A stretch of DNA of 64,000 nt from Bryobacterales bacterium (GTDB lineage Bacteria; Acidobacteriota; Terriglobia; Bryobacterales; Bryobacteraceae). Below are positions 42,568-51,568 of the stretch, one piece after another. The stretch is from NCBI GenBank assembly GCA_003170295.1, contig PNAJ01000146.1, positions 78,284 to 142,283 on the forward strand, read 5' to 3'. A program made the position numbers and the translations under genes. Every line of letters starts with the position of its first letter. Within the stretch, counting starts at the first letter, position 1. The notes beneath the pieces were generated by a model, which was given only the letters and a program-made list of their open reading frames with translations, made no database searches and had not been told where the DNA came from.

Positions 42568-44097
42568 GTGATCCGATCACTCTGCCTTCTCCTGCTGGCC
42601 GTTCCGGTCTTCTCACAAACTCCGTTCGAGGTCGAGGAAGCCACTATTTCTCAGGTCCACGACGCGATGAAGGCCGGCCGCCTCACCTGCCGCGCGCTCG
42701 TCGATCAATATCTGAAGCGCATCGAAGCGTACGATAAGAACGGTCCCGCGATCAACGCCATCGTGCTGGTGAATCCCGACGTCGAAAAACAGGCCGATGA
42801 ACTGGACCGCCGCTTCGCGCAATCCGGCTTAACTGGACCGCTGCATTGCGTGCCCATGATCGTCAAGGATAATTTCGAGACCAAGGGACTTCGGACCACG
42901 AACGGCGCGCTCGCTCTGGCGAAGTATATTCCCGATAAGGACGCGTTCTTAGTCAAGCGAGTGAAGGATGCGGGCGCGCTCGTCCTCGCCAAATCGAATA
43001 TGGCGGAGTGGGCGTTCAGTCCTTATGAAACGGTCAGCTCCATTCTTCCCGGCTACACCAGGAATCCGTATGCGCTGAATCGCGTCACCGCCGGTTCGAG
43101 CGGAGGCACAGCGGCCGCCATCGCCGCGAGCCTCGGCCTGGTCGGGCTCGGAAGCGACACCGGTAATTCGATTCGTGGACCATCGTCGCACCAGTCGCTC
43201 GCCGGAATTCGCTCCACGATGGGCCTCACCAGCCGCGCGGGCGTCTTGCCGCTCAGCCTTCTCGCCGACATTGCGGGTCCCATTGCGCGGACCGTGGAAG
43301 ATGCCACGAAAGTTTTTCAAGTGATCGTGGGCGAGGATCCCAACGACCCCGTCACCGCCGCGGCGCGCGATCATCTTCCGCAGGACTATTCAAAATCTCT
43401 CGATCGCAACGGACTTCGCGGAGCCACAATCGGGATTCTTCGCCAGGCCTATGAGCGCGAATCGACCGACCCTGAAATCGTCAGCATCTTCATGACTGCG
43501 ATTGAAGACCTGCGCCGGGCCGGAGCCACCATCGTCGATCCCGCCACCGTCGAGGCCGTCCGCCGCGAGCGCGCGAGCGGCCCCTGCATGGGATTCAAGT
43601 ACGACATCAATCACTACCTCGCAGCGCAAGGCGACCGCGTGCCGGTCAAAACCCTCGCCGAAATTATCAAGTCGGGAGGTTTTCATCCCTCCGTTCAGCG
43701 GCGCCTGGAGCAAGCCGAGCAAGGTCCGGAGAATGGTCCCGATTCGCCCGCCTGCAAGGCCGATTCGGCTTATCGCGATCAAGTCCGCGAGGCCGTCAAT
43801 CAGACCATGGATAAGTTGAAGCTCGACGCCTTCGTCTACCCGACCTGGAGCAATCCTCCGCGCCTGATCGGGGACCTGAACACTCCCGCGGGCGATAACA
43901 GTCAGTTTTATTCGCCCACCACGGGCTTTCCGGCCATCAACGTCCCCATGGGATTTTCGCGTGGCGGCACGCTCCCCGCAGGCATGACGATTTTTGGCCG
44001 CGCGTGGTCCGAACCGGAGCTGATCAAACTCGCGTATGCGTACGAACAGGCGACGCATCGCCGTCACGCGCCATCGACAACTCCGCCTTTGCGCTAA
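42568..44097 (+). CDS. Exported amidase-signature enzyme
   Basis: A 509-residue amidase-signature hydrolase. I choose the GTG at 42568 because it yields a signal peptide (MIRSLCLLLLAVPVFSQ); a GTG at 42472 would put 32 residues before it. The catalytic Lys is K100 in VPMIVKDNF, the cis-serine S177 or S178 in AGSSGGTAAAIAAS, and the nucleophile S201 in SDTGNSIRGPSS. The usual GGS(I)R reads GNSIR here, a change at the glycine before the nucleophile. The C-terminal part has INVPMGF and AGMTIFGRAWSEPELI. The substrate is unknown; exported forms often act on peptide amides. Confidence 0.87.
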   Translation: MIRSLCLLLLAVPVFSQTPFEVEEATISQVHDAMKAGRLTCRALVDQYLKRIEAYDKNGPAINAIVLVNPDVEKQADELDRRFAQSGLTGPLHCVPMIVKDNFETKGLRTTNGALALAKYIPDKDAFLVKRVKDAGALVLAKSNMAEWAFSPYETVSSILPGYTRNPYALNRVTAGSSGGTAAAIAASLGLVGLGSDTGNSIRGPSSHQSLAGIRSTMGLTSRAGVLPLSLLADIAGPIARTVEDATKVFQVIVGEDPNDPVTAAARDHLPQDYSKSLDRNGLRGATIGILRQAYERESTDPEIVSIFMTAIEDLRRAGATIVDPATVEAVRRERASGPCMGFKYDINHYLAAQGDRVPVKTLAEIIKSGGFHPSVQRRLEQAEQGPENGPDSPACKADSAYRDQVREAVNQTMDKLKLDAFVYPTWSNPPRLIGDLNTPAGDNSQFYSPTTGFPAINVPMGFSRGGTLPAGMTIFGRAWSEPELIKLAYAYEQATHRRHAPSTTPPLR

Positions 44098-44103
44098 AAG
44101 ACT

Positions 44104-44149
44104 CCGCTCCCTGTGCATCGACACCGAGCGCCGCGACCACAGGGAGCGG
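44104..44149. terminator. Bidirectional hairpin between convergent genes, REP-like arms
   Basis: A perfect 12-base stem (CCGCTCCCTGTG at 44104-44115 with its complement at 44138-44149) and a 22-base loop lie between the amidase and the ABC ATPase ends. The right arm plus adjoining bases (44133-44149) recurs on the opposite strand as 63094-63110, so it belongs to a repeat family rather than being only a local terminator. T runs are weak. Confidence 0.5.
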
Positions 44150-44151
44150 TG

Positions 44152-44940
44152 CTAACTAATCACTGGAACAGCCATCGAAGCCGGACGATCCATCTTCACC
44201 GACGCCGATTCCACGCGCGCGATCAGCCGTGTCAGTTCCTCTTCATCGGAATCGAAATCGAGATGAGGCACTTCTAAGTCGAGCGCCACCGACGATCCGC
44301 GCTCGCCGTCTTTCACGAGCGCGATCACGCGCGTACCCAGGCACACCGCTTCGCGTGTGTTGTGTGTCACAAACACCACCGTGGTCCCGCTCTCCCGCCA
44401 CAATTCCTTCATCAACCGTTGCATGCCGCGCCGCGTCCCCGGATCGAGCGCGCTGAACGCCTCGTCCATCAGCAGCACCGGCGGCTTCATGATCAGCGCC
44501 TGCGCGATCGCGACCCGTTGCTGCATGCCGCCCGATAGCTGATGCGGATATTTCTTCGCGTCCGCTTCACTCAATCCCGTGTGACGCAAATAGCGCAGCG
44601 CCTCTTCCCGAAACTCGCGCGAATTGCGATTCCAGAATCCGCTCGTCACTTCGAGGCCAAACGCCACGTTCGCGAGTACCGTCTTATCGGGGAACAATGA
44701 GTAACGTTGCGGCACGTACCCGCATGTTCGATCCGGCCGCGACCGCTCGCGTCCCTGCACCTGCACGCGACCCTCTGTCGGATGTTCCTCCGCGAGAATC
44801 AGCCGTAGCAGCGTCGATTTTCCGCAGCCCGTCTCTCCGACAATCGACACGAACTCGCCTGCATCGATCTCGAGATCGATCCCGTTCAGGACGCGGCGCG
44901 ACGCGTATTCGACGACGACGTTCTCGACGTTGATGCTCAT
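44152..44940 (-). CDS. ABC importer ATPase (nitrate/taurine/urea type)
   Basis: The 262-residue ATPase of an importer of the NitT/TauT type. Walker A is GETGCGKSTLLRLILAE near 36, Q-loop GYVPQRYSLFPDK, signature LSGGMQQRVAIAQALIM near 140, Walker B PPVLLMDEAFSALDPG and H-loop VFVTHNTREAVCLG. The C-terminal tail is short. It follows the permease gene by ten bases and, with the permease and binding protein, forms a complete importer. Confidence 0.9.
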   Translation of the reverse strand: MSINVENVVVEYASRRVLNGIDLEIDAGEFVSIVGETGCGKSTLLRLILAEEHPTEGRVQVQGRERSRPDRTCGYVPQRYSLFPDKTVLANVAFGLEVTSGFWNRNSREFREEALRYLRHTGLSEADAKKYPHQLSGGMQQRVAIAQALIMKPPVLLMDEAFSALDPGTRRGMQRLMKELWRESGTTVVFVTHNTREAVCLGTRVIALVKDGERGSSVALDLEVPHLDFDSDEEELTRLIARVESASVKMDRPASMAVPVIS

Positions 44941-44950
44941 TCTTGATAAC

Positions 44951-45799
44951 TCATTCCTGAAACCAGGGATGCAGTTTTTTGTTCAGCGTGCTCATGCCGA
45001 GGTCGACCGCGAACAACAGCAGCGCGACCCACAATGCATAAGGAAGAATCGTATCCATCCCCATGTGCCTCCGCAACAGCGCGATGCGGTACGCCAACCC
45101 GTCGGTCGACGCGATCATTTCCCCGGCGAACAGAAACAGCATCACCGCCTTCAAGTTCAAACGGATGCTATTCAACACGCGCGGGAAAATTTGTTTCAGC
45201 ACGATGCGGTACGTGATCGCGAAGTCGCCCGCCCCCAGGGTGAATCCCTTCACAATCTGCTCGCGCGGCACGCTCTTCGTTAGATTCACCGTGTCGAGAA
45301 TGATGGTCGGCGCCACGCCGATCACGATCAGCATGATCTTCGACAACTCGTCGATCCCGAATGCGATAAACAGAATCGGCAGCAGCGACAGCGCGACAAT
45401 TTTGTCGAAAAACTGGAAGAATCGGAGGAAAAACGCACCCATGTAAGGAAACATCGCCATGTGCAACCCCAGCAGCACCGCCGGAAATAACAGAGCGACG
45501 CTAATCAAAAACCGCCTCGCCGTCGCAAGAGTATCCGTCGCCAGCATGCTCCCGCGGACTCGCTGGATGAGCGATTGCGGAGCCTCCTGCACTTCCTGTC
45601 CTTCGGCCGGTTTCGCCGCGGCGTCTTGAAACGCCCGCACCATTTGCGTAACCGTCGGCATCACCCGATCGTCAGGATTCTCGCGATGACGCTGCTCGGC
45701 CGCATAAAAATAGGCTGTGATGCCAGCCGCGAACAGAAACCACGACAACACCCACGCGGGGATTCTCGCCGGCTGCGTGTCGATCCTGAAAAAACTCAT
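44951..45799 (-). CDS. ABC importer permease (urea-carboxylase-related type)
   Basis: A 282-residue membrane permease. The N-terminal helix (WVLSWFLFAAGITAYFYAA) is followed by a soluble insert, then about five further helices. The EAA loop for ATPase contact is seen as GAGDFAITYRIVLKQIFPRV. It overlaps the binding-protein gene by four bases and precedes the ATPase. The gene order is binding protein, permease, ATPase. Confidence 0.87.
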   Translation of the reverse strand: MSFFRIDTQPARIPAWVLSWFLFAAGITAYFYAAEQRHRENPDDRVMPTVTQMVRAFQDAAAKPAEGQEVQEAPQSLIQRVRGSMLATDTLATARRFLISVALLFPAVLLGLHMAMFPYMGAFFLRFFQFFDKIVALSLLPILFIAFGIDELSKIMLIVIGVAPTIILDTVNLTKSVPREQIVKGFTLGAGDFAITYRIVLKQIFPRVLNSIRLNLKAVMLFLFAGEMIASTDGLAYRIALLRRHMGMDTILPYALWVALLLFAVDLGMSTLNKKLHPWFQE

Positions 45800-46842
45800 A
45801 GCTTTCCTTGCGCCGCCATCTGCATATACGCCGGATTGAAGCGCAGCCGCACGCGATCCGCCTTGCCCAGCAGGCTCGCATCGGGAAATTGAATCGCGAC
45901 ATCGTCCGCCGACGCCGTCTTTTCTCCCAACAGGCCATGGGAGAAACAGAACTTGCGAACCAGGTCCATGGTCTTTTTCAAATCGGGCGCCGTCGTCATT
46001 TGCACCGCCGACTGCGGTGTAAAAAACATGTGCGTCGTCGAGAGCTGTTCCTTATACGACGCGAGCGTATCCTGCGACCCTTCGGCAATCGCCGTAAGCG
46101 CCTTGTCCGCCGCCGCGCCCGTCATCTGCGACATCACTTCGTACCACGCCGCCGTGATGGCCTTGGCGAATTTCTCGCCATCCGGCCTCTTCAACACGTC
46201 CGTGCGCACCACGAGAAGATCCAGAATCTCACCGGGGATTTTCGACGAATTGAATACGATCTGCGCGTCCTTCGCCTTCGCGATCTGAGACACCATCGGC
46301 TTCCACGTGACCACCACCTGCTTGCTCGGATTGGTGAGGAACGCCGACGCAATATCGGCATCCGAAGTATTCAGGTACTTGATTTTCTTGATCTGACTTT
46401 CCAGGCCGTTGATCGCCATTCCTCGCTCGATCAGATACTGCGAAACCGTTTTCTCGACAATCAGCACCTGCTTGCCGGGAATCTGCGCGAGCGTCAGACC
46501 CCGCGTGATCACCGCATCGTTGCCGTTTGAATAATCGCCCACAATGATCGCGCTGGTATCCACGCCCGCCGCCGCGGGCATGTCGAGCGCCTCCATATTG
46601 GTCATCGCGCACGCATCGATATTCTTCGCGACAAATGCGTCCAGAGACGGCGCGTAATCGAAGCGCTGCACCTTGATCGCGACGCCGTATTTGTCGGCCC
46701 ACTTCTTGAGAATCCCCGACTTCTGCATGTAGTAATAAGGATTCCAGCCGACGTAAACGCTCCAGCCGACAGTGAACGACGGCTTTTGCGCGTAAATTGC
46801 AGGCGCTAGCGCGGCGATAATGAGGAGGCGGCCAAGTGACAT
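45796..46842 (-). CDS. ABC importer substrate-binding protein (urea-carboxylase-related)
   Basis: A 348-residue exported binding protein. The start at 46842 gives MSLGRLLIIAALAPAIYAQ. The mature part begins FTVGWSVYVGWNPYYYMQ and has GILKKWADKYGVAIKVQRFD, DACAMTNMEALDMPAAAGVD, SAIIVGDYSNGNDAVITRG, NTSDADIASAFLTNP and SSKIPGEILDLLVVRTD. This matches the urea carboxylase-associated periplasmic family (which I recall as TIGR03427), normally beside urea amidolyase genes. No urea carboxylase gene lies in this window, so the ligand may be urea, a guanidine compound or another amine. A longer start at 46872 exists. Confidence 0.82.
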   Translation of the reverse strand: MSLGRLLIIAALAPAIYAQKPSFTVGWSVYVGWNPYYYMQKSGILKKWADKYGVAIKVQRFDYAPSLDAFVAKNIDACAMTNMEALDMPAAAGVDTSAIIVGDYSNGNDAVITRGLTLAQIPGKQVLIVEKTVSQYLIERGMAINGLESQIKKIKYLNTSDADIASAFLTNPSKQVVVTWKPMVSQIAKAKDAQIVFNSSKIPGEILDLLVVRTDVLKRPDGEKFAKAITAAWYEVMSQMTGAAADKALTAIAEGSQDTLASYKEQLSTTHMFFTPQSAVQMTTAPDLKKTMDLVRKFCFSHGLLGEKTASADDVAIQFPDASLLGKADRVRLRFNPAYMQMAAQGKL

Positions 46843-46902
46843 GAGGTAAAGTCGATCCTTGCCACATGGCAATGAGCGGCAACCTGGCCGATTAGATAGA
46901 GT

Positions 46903-47688
46903 CTAGCGCACTTGTGTTTTGCGCCGCGCGAACTTCATCCCGGACCAGTCCGCGTTCACGGCACAGATTTTGTAATCGACCATGCCCGCCTCCAGACCTG
47001 TCAGGCGCACATCGTTCTGATTGAAGTCGACCTTGTACCGGCCCGCCTGCTTCGGATAGACGATCCATAAAGAGCGCGCCCTCGCGAGTTCGAACGCCGC
47101 GGCCAGTTCGCGGCTCGATCGAACAAACCACAGGACCAGGTTCGTCCCCGCCGTCACGCGCGATACGATCTCGACGCCCTCCGGGAGATCGCCAAGCATC
47201 TCGATGAACCCATCCTCCGCGCCGATCAGAGCAGCCTTCGTGCCAGCCTTGAGATCGAGCTTCTTCGCCAGCGGCGAGCCCGCGTACCGCTGCATATGCG
47301 GCACCGGCTGCGCGACTACGGCAGGTGCTCTCTTCAACGCCCGCGACACGGCAGCGGCGGCTTTCGCCCAATCCGTGAAGATCCCGTCAGGCACCTCTTC
47401 GCGTACACGCGCCACTTTCTCTTCGATCCCTCCCGCGAACACAATCGGAAGATGCCGCATCGACTTGCTGGTCCGCAACATGACCGCGACCTCGCGCCCG
47501 TGCGAGGGCAATCGGTCCAGGTCGATCAGCATGACCGCGGGCGGGTTCTCGCGCAGACGCGTAATCATGCCGGCGGGATTGAATGGCGACGCGTCGACGT
47601 CGAGCCCGGCTTTCTTAAGTACCCGAGCACGCTCCGCGGCAAGGTCCTCATTCCAGCAAACCAGTCGGATGCGAGGCTTCGCTGCCAT
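46903..47688 (-). CDS. Receiver-like protein with C-terminal DUF3052 domain
   Basis: A 261-residue soluble protein. The first ~125 residues look like a receiver domain (IRLVCWNEDLAAERARVLKK, VMLIDLDRLPSHGREVAVML, HLPIVFAGG) with the phosphoacceptor aspartate in MLIDLD, though the acidic pocket reads WNED and no lysine is in the expected place. The last ~120 residues match DUF3052: KKLDLKAGTKAALIGAEDGF, VLWFVRSSRELAAAFELARA and VDYKICAVNADWSGMKFARR. DUF3052 has no known function. The pairing of the two is unusual in my knowledge. It is transcribed alone next to the ABC operon. Confidence 0.65.
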   Translation of the reverse strand: MAAKPRIRLVCWNEDLAAERARVLKKAGLDVDASPFNPAGMITRLRENPPAVMLIDLDRLPSHGREVAVMLRTSKSMRHLPIVFAGGIEEKVARVREEVPDGIFTDWAKAAAAVSRALKRAPAVVAQPVPHMQRYAGSPLAKKLDLKAGTKAALIGAEDGFIEMLGDLPEGVEIVSRVTAGTNLVLWFVRSSRELAAAFELARARSLWIVYPKQAGRYKVDFNQNDVRLTGLEAGMVDYKICAVNADWSGMKFARRKTQVR

Positions 47689-47698
47689 GACAGTCTAA

Positions 47699-47945
47699 TG
47701 ATGGTGGCACAGACGTTCAGAGATTGCTTAAACCAGTGGCCTGTCGCTGCCAGGTCATTACCATGTCCCCTCCTTTACAGTCGGGGTTCGGTGTCGGAAT
47801 GATCGCGTGTATCAGCAGTTGGATCGTCCTCAGCATTGACACCGAGCAAGCTAGGTGGCGCAGCGCTTCCGCCTGCCATCGAGTTTTCGGCAACTCCCGA
47901 CGAATCCCCTGGCTCGCGCCAGGGGTTATAACCCCGGGGATTTTG
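47699..47945. other. Intergenic region with palindromes
   Basis: 247 bases. It holds a perfect 8-base hairpin with a GCGA-type loop (47906-47925, CCCCTGGC/GCCAGGGG) directly followed by a 14-base perfect palindrome GGGGTTATAACCCC (47922-47935), on the 3' side of amiC, and a partial REP motif near 47764-47800 (TCCCCTCCTTTACAGTCGGG). No gene is supported. The hairpins probably end the amiC transcript. Confidence 0.55.
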
Positions 47946-49466
47946 CTAGTCGTGCTTCTGCGCGAATTGAAAATGGCTCAATGTCTCGGCGTAATTCGCG
48001 ATGCCCTTATAGAGCGCTTCCGCAATCTTCTGCCGATGCTCCGGCTTGCGCAACAGCGCTTCATCGCCCGCATTGGTAAGAAACCCGATCTCCGCCAGCA
48101 CGCTCGGCATCGACGCGCCGATCAACACGATAAACGGCGCTTTCTTCAGCCCGCGGTTTTTGGCCCCAGCGTTCCCTTTCGTTTCGAGCGTGGTGAGCGA
48201 CGCTTGAAGCCGCGTCGCAAATTCGCGCGATTCGTCGATCTTATCCTTGAGCGCGATCTTTTCGAGCAGGTCTTTGAGGTCGTGGATGGAGCTCCCCGAA
48301 CCCGCGTTTTCGCGCGCAGCGAGATCCAGCGCGGCCCTCGACGTCGTGAAGTTCAGATAGTACATCTCCACGCCCGCCGCCGTCCGCAGAGGCGACGAAT
48401 TGGCATGAATCGAGAGGAACAAATCGGCCTTGCGATCGTTGGCGATGTGCGTCCGCTCTTCCAATCCGATGAACGAGTCTTCGGAGCGCGTGTATACCAC
48501 CTCGCTCCCCAGGCGATCTTCGATCAGCGCGCCAAGCCGCCGCGCCACGTCGAGCACCACTTCTTTTTCGTACAGCCCGGAAGGCCCATGCGTGCCGACA
48601 TCCTTGCCACCGTGACCCGGATCGATTACCACGCGGCCCAGCTTCAAACCCAGCACGCGGGTCAGCGAGCGGTCGCCATTCGCATTGCGCTTGGCAGCCT
48701 CGGCAGAGACGCCCGGTTTCATTTTCTCGGTCTTCAATTCTGCGGGAGGGGGCGGAAGCTCACTCTTAGTCCCGGAAATTGACGGTCCTGGAGCTTTGGA
48801 GGGCTTCGCCATCACGGGCATCGGCGGAGCCGGAAGCATCTCCGGCGGCAGCGAGGCGATTGACGATTCGGCGCGCGCGATTTCACTGTGCGGCGGCGGT
48901 TGGAATTTGCGGGGCTCCTTTTTCGGCGCGACCGCGACCTCGGTAGGTGCAATTTCTATCGGGTGCCTAACCTCTGGCGGCACAGCGGATCGTACCGGAG
49001 CAGCCACTTCGGTAACTCTCCCAATCACGGGCGCGGGCCGATCCTTGCCCCGCAGCTCGATCATCAATCGATCCGGACTCGATAGTTGCGACGACGTGAA
49101 CTCCACGTGTGGCTCCAGATCGAGCACGACGCGCGTCACGCCGGGTTGCGTTTCCGCGATACGGATCTGCTTTAGAATTCCGTCGCCCACCGGGATGGTG
49201 TGCAGACCCTTGGCCATCATCTCCGGCGTGGCGCCATGAATGTCAAAAAAGAGGCGGTCGGGATTGGTCAGGCGCTCGGATTTGAATTTGAAATCCGCCG
49301 AAACATCAATGGCGACGCGCGTCAGCTCGCCCAGCGACCAGAACCGCACGGCACTCACTTTATTCGCGGGAGGCCTCGGAGCCGCCGCAAGATACACCGC
49401 AGGCACAAGCAGGAGACTCGCGAGGAGTCTCGACCTATTGCGCGGTCTTGAGATGCAGCCTGCCAT
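47946..49466 (-). CDS. N-acetylmuramoyl-L-alanine amidase with AMIN domain (AmiC-like)
   Basis: A 506-residue exported cell-wall amidase that cleaves the bond between MurNAc and the peptide stem, usually at division. It has a signal peptide, an AMIN domain (about 45-140: VSAVRFWSLGELTRVAIDV, LFFDIHGATPEMM), a long Pro/Lys-rich linker (about 145-270), and an Amidase_3 domain with zinc-ligand motifs: VVIDPGHGGKDVGTHGPSG, YTRSEDSFIGLEERTHIAND, LFLSIHANSSP and VLAEIGFLTNAGDEALLR. The start at 49466 lies inside the end of the lytic transglycosylase gene, so the two are coupled. Both act on peptidoglycan. Confidence 0.93.
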   Translation of the reverse strand: MAGCISRPRNRSRLLASLLLVPAVYLAAAPRPPANKVSAVRFWSLGELTRVAIDVSADFKFKSERLTNPDRLFFDIHGATPEMMAKGLHTIPVGDGILKQIRIAETQPGVTRVVLDLEPHVEFTSSQLSSPDRLMIELRGKDRPAPVIGRVTEVAAPVRSAVPPEVRHPIEIAPTEVAVAPKKEPRKFQPPPHSEIARAESSIASLPPEMLPAPPMPVMAKPSKAPGPSISGTKSELPPPPAELKTEKMKPGVSAEAAKRNANGDRSLTRVLGLKLGRVVIDPGHGGKDVGTHGPSGLYEKEVVLDVARRLGALIEDRLGSEVVYTRSEDSFIGLEERTHIANDRKADLFLSIHANSSPLRTAAGVEMYYLNFTTSRAALDLAARENAGSGSSIHDLKDLLEKIALKDKIDESREFATRLQASLTTLETKGNAGAKNRGLKKAPFIVLIGASMPSVLAEIGFLTNAGDEALLRKPEHRQKIAEALYKGIANYAETLSHFQFAQKHD

Positions 49467-50166
49467 TTTCGTCGATAAACGGTTCAACCTTCGCCGGCTC
49501 CACCGGCTTCGCTTCCACCGCTTTCACTTCATCCACCACAGGTACAGCCGCCGGCTTCGCCGCATCGGCCGCGCGCCGTGCTTCGCCGTAGCGCTTCCCA
49601 ACTTGATACACGTAATTCTGCGTCTCGGCATAAGGCGGTATCCATTTATACTTGTCCACCGCGCCCGGACCCGCGTTGTAGGCCGCAAGCGCCAGCCGGT
49701 CGTCCTTATAAAGGTCCTGCAGGTATTTCAGATACTTCACGCCCGCCTCGATATTCTGCTGCGGATCGAAACTGTTGCTCACGCCGAGCATGCGCGCGGT
49801 CGAAGGAGTCAACTGCATCAGCCCCTGTGCGCCCTTGTTCGAAACGGCGTGGACGTTGTAATTGCTCTCCTGTTTGATAATCGAATGGACCAGCAGAGGA
49901 TCGACGTCGTGCGCGCGGGAGGCCTGATCCACAATCGCGTTCAGGTTGATGCTGGAGCCGCTGGCCGGCGGCGTGATTTTCGTAATGGCCGGTCTGGAGG
50001 AAACGACAATACTGCGCACCAATTTCCCCGTGCGCGGGTCGGCCCGCACCACCTGCGTCTTGTGCACCACGGGCGCAGGGATCGGATCAGCGGCGCGACT
50101 GGGGGAGGCGGCCAGCATGGCAAAGGCGACTAACAAACAAATATACACCCTTTTGTTTGATTCCAC
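49435..50166 (-). CDS. Lytic transglycosylase (SLT domain)
   Basis: A 243-residue exported peptidoglycan lyase. The GTG at 50166 gives a signal (RVYICLLVAFAMLAASPSRA); longer frames upstream run into mobA antisense. The SLT domain has catalytic E in VHSIIKQESNYNVHAVSN, GAQGLMQLTPSTARMLGV, and NIEAGVKYLKYLQDL. LALAAYNAGPGAVDKYKWIP completes it. The C-terminal tail is Ala/Pro/Glu-rich (VPVVDEVKAVEAKPVEPAKV). It overlaps the amidase gene by 32 bases and is divergent from mobA. Confidence 0.92.
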   Translation of the reverse strand: MESNKRVYICLLVAFAMLAASPSRAADPIPAPVVHKTQVVRADPRTGKLVRSIVVSSRPAITKITPPASGSSINLNAIVDQASRAHDVDPLLVHSIIKQESNYNVHAVSNKGAQGLMQLTPSTARMLGVSNSFDPQQNIEAGVKYLKYLQDLYKDDRLALAAYNAGPGAVDKYKWIPPYAETQNYVYQVGKRYGEARRAADAAKPAAVPVVDEVKAVEAKPVEPAKVEPFIDENGRLHLKTAQ

Positions 50167-50220
50167 TATACGACGCTGCTCCTTAACGCATACTCCTGCT
50201 GACGTTGCTAATATCATCTC

Positions 50221-50781
50221 ATGACGCGGGTTGCTCAAGCAGGCTTTGTTTTGACAGGCGGAGCCAGCCGGCGCATGGGCCGCGATAAGGCCCTGCTGCC
50301 GCTTGGGCGTACGACCATGGTCGAACAAATCGCCGCCACCGTCCGCAGCGCAGCCGGAAATGTGACTCTCATAGGCCAGGTTCATAAATACGCGCACCTC
50401 GGTTTGCCGGTCGTCCCCGATGAAATCGAAAATTGCGGACCTCTCGGCGGTCTCTACACCGCGCTTCGCGTCACCACCGCCGACTGGAACATCGTTGTCG
50501 CGTGCGACATGCCCCATGTGACCGAGGCTTTCCTCACCGAACTTCTGCGCGCCGCGGAAATCGCGAACGCCGATTGCCTGGTGCCTGAAATGAATGGGAA
50601 AATCGACCCTCTGTGCGCCGTCTACCACGCCCGAGTCGTCACGGCGGCGGAGTCGGCGATCCATCGTAAATTGTTCAAAATGCAAGACTTTGTCTCTACC
50701 CTTCGTGCTTCGCGGTGGCCTGTTCCCGACCCCCGGCCGCTCCAGAATGTGAATACTCCGGCCGAATGGAGCGCGCGATGA
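50221..50781 (+). CDS. mobA: Molybdenum cofactor guanylyltransferase MobA
   Basis: MobA transfers GMP to molybdopterin to give the bis-MGD cofactor. The 186-residue protein has the nucleotide-binding GFVLTGGASRRMGRDKALLP at the N-terminus, VVPDEIENCGPLGGLYTALR and NIVVACDMPHVTEAFLTELL, with the metal-binding aspartate, and GKIDPLCAVYH. Its stop overlaps the start of the ABC ATPase gene (ATGA). The two functions are not obviously related. Confidence 0.9.
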   Translation: MTRVAQAGFVLTGGASRRMGRDKALLPLGRTTMVEQIAATVRSAAGNVTLIGQVHKYAHLGLPVVPDEIENCGPLGGLYTALRVTTADWNIVVACDMPHVTEAFLTELLRAAEIANADCLVPEMNGKIDPLCAVYHARVVTAAESAIHRKLFKMQDFVSTLRASRWPVPDPRPLQNVNTPAEWSAR

Positions 50782-51524
50782 CGCCGCAGCACTCGCACTA
50801 TATTCAGTTCGAGCACATCTATAAGACGTTCGATCGACCCGTTTTAGTCGATATCAATTTTCACGTCGATGCAGGGGAGACGCTGGCCATCATCGGACGC
50901 AGCGGCGTCGGCAAGTCGGTGAGCCTCGGCCACATCATGGGATTTCTCAAGCCGGACTCCGGGCGCATTCACGTGGCCTATACCGACATGACGGAGGAAA
51001 GGGAAGCGGAATGGCGGCGCATCCGCAAAAAAGTCACCATGGTTTTTCAGTCCGGTGCATTGTTCGATTCGCTTACGGTAGCGGAAAATATATTATTTTC
51101 GCTCGAACTGCGCGAAGATTACAACGAATCGAATAAGGAAGATGTGGTCACGGGACTGCTGCAAATGGTGGATTTGCTGGATTATCGCGACGTATATCCA
51201 GCCGATTTGTCCACCGGACACAAACGCGCCGTCGCCATCGCGCGGGCGTTGGCCGCGCAGCCCGAATGCATCCTGTACGACGAGCCGACGACCATGGTCG
51301 ACCCGATCATGAGCGATCACGTCGGCAACCTGATGCTGCGCCTGAAGACGCAGTTGCGTCTGACCAGCGTGGTCGTCACGCATGACCTGGACCTGATGCG
51401 CAAAGTCGCGGACCGAGTGGTGTTTCTGTTTGAAGGCCACGCGATTTACTTCGGGCCGGTGTCGGAACTCGAAAACTGCCCGCATCCGCACATTCAGGAA
51501 TTCCTCGCCATGGACCGCGTTTAG
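50778..51524 (+). CDS. MlaF-type ABC ATPase
   Basis: A 248-residue ATPase related to MlaF, which powers phospholipid trafficking between membranes. Walker A IIGRSGVGKSVSLGHIMGFL, Q-loop VTMVFQSGALFDSLTVAENI, Walker B ECILYDEPTTMVDPIMSD and H-loop VVVTHDLDLMRKVADRV are clear. The signature motif reads LSTGHKRAVAIARALAAQ rather than LSGG, as seen in some bacterial relatives. No MlaE permease or MCE protein follows, so its partners must lie elsewhere. Start at ATG 50778 by overlap with mobA. Confidence 0.82.
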   Translation: MTPQHSHYIQFEHIYKTFDRPVLVDINFHVDAGETLAIIGRSGVGKSVSLGHIMGFLKPDSGRIHVAYTDMTEEREAEWRRIRKKVTMVFQSGALFDSLTVAENILFSLELREDYNESNKEDVVTGLLQMVDLLDYRDVYPADLSTGHKRAVAIARALAAQPECILYDEPTTMVDPIMSDHVGNLMLRLKTQLRLTSVVVTHDLDLMRKVADRVVFLFEGHAIYFGPVSELENCPHPHIQEFLAMDRV

Positions 51525-51568
51525 GGTTAAATGCCGCCGAACGATTGATCGCCCTTTTGCGGTTGCCT

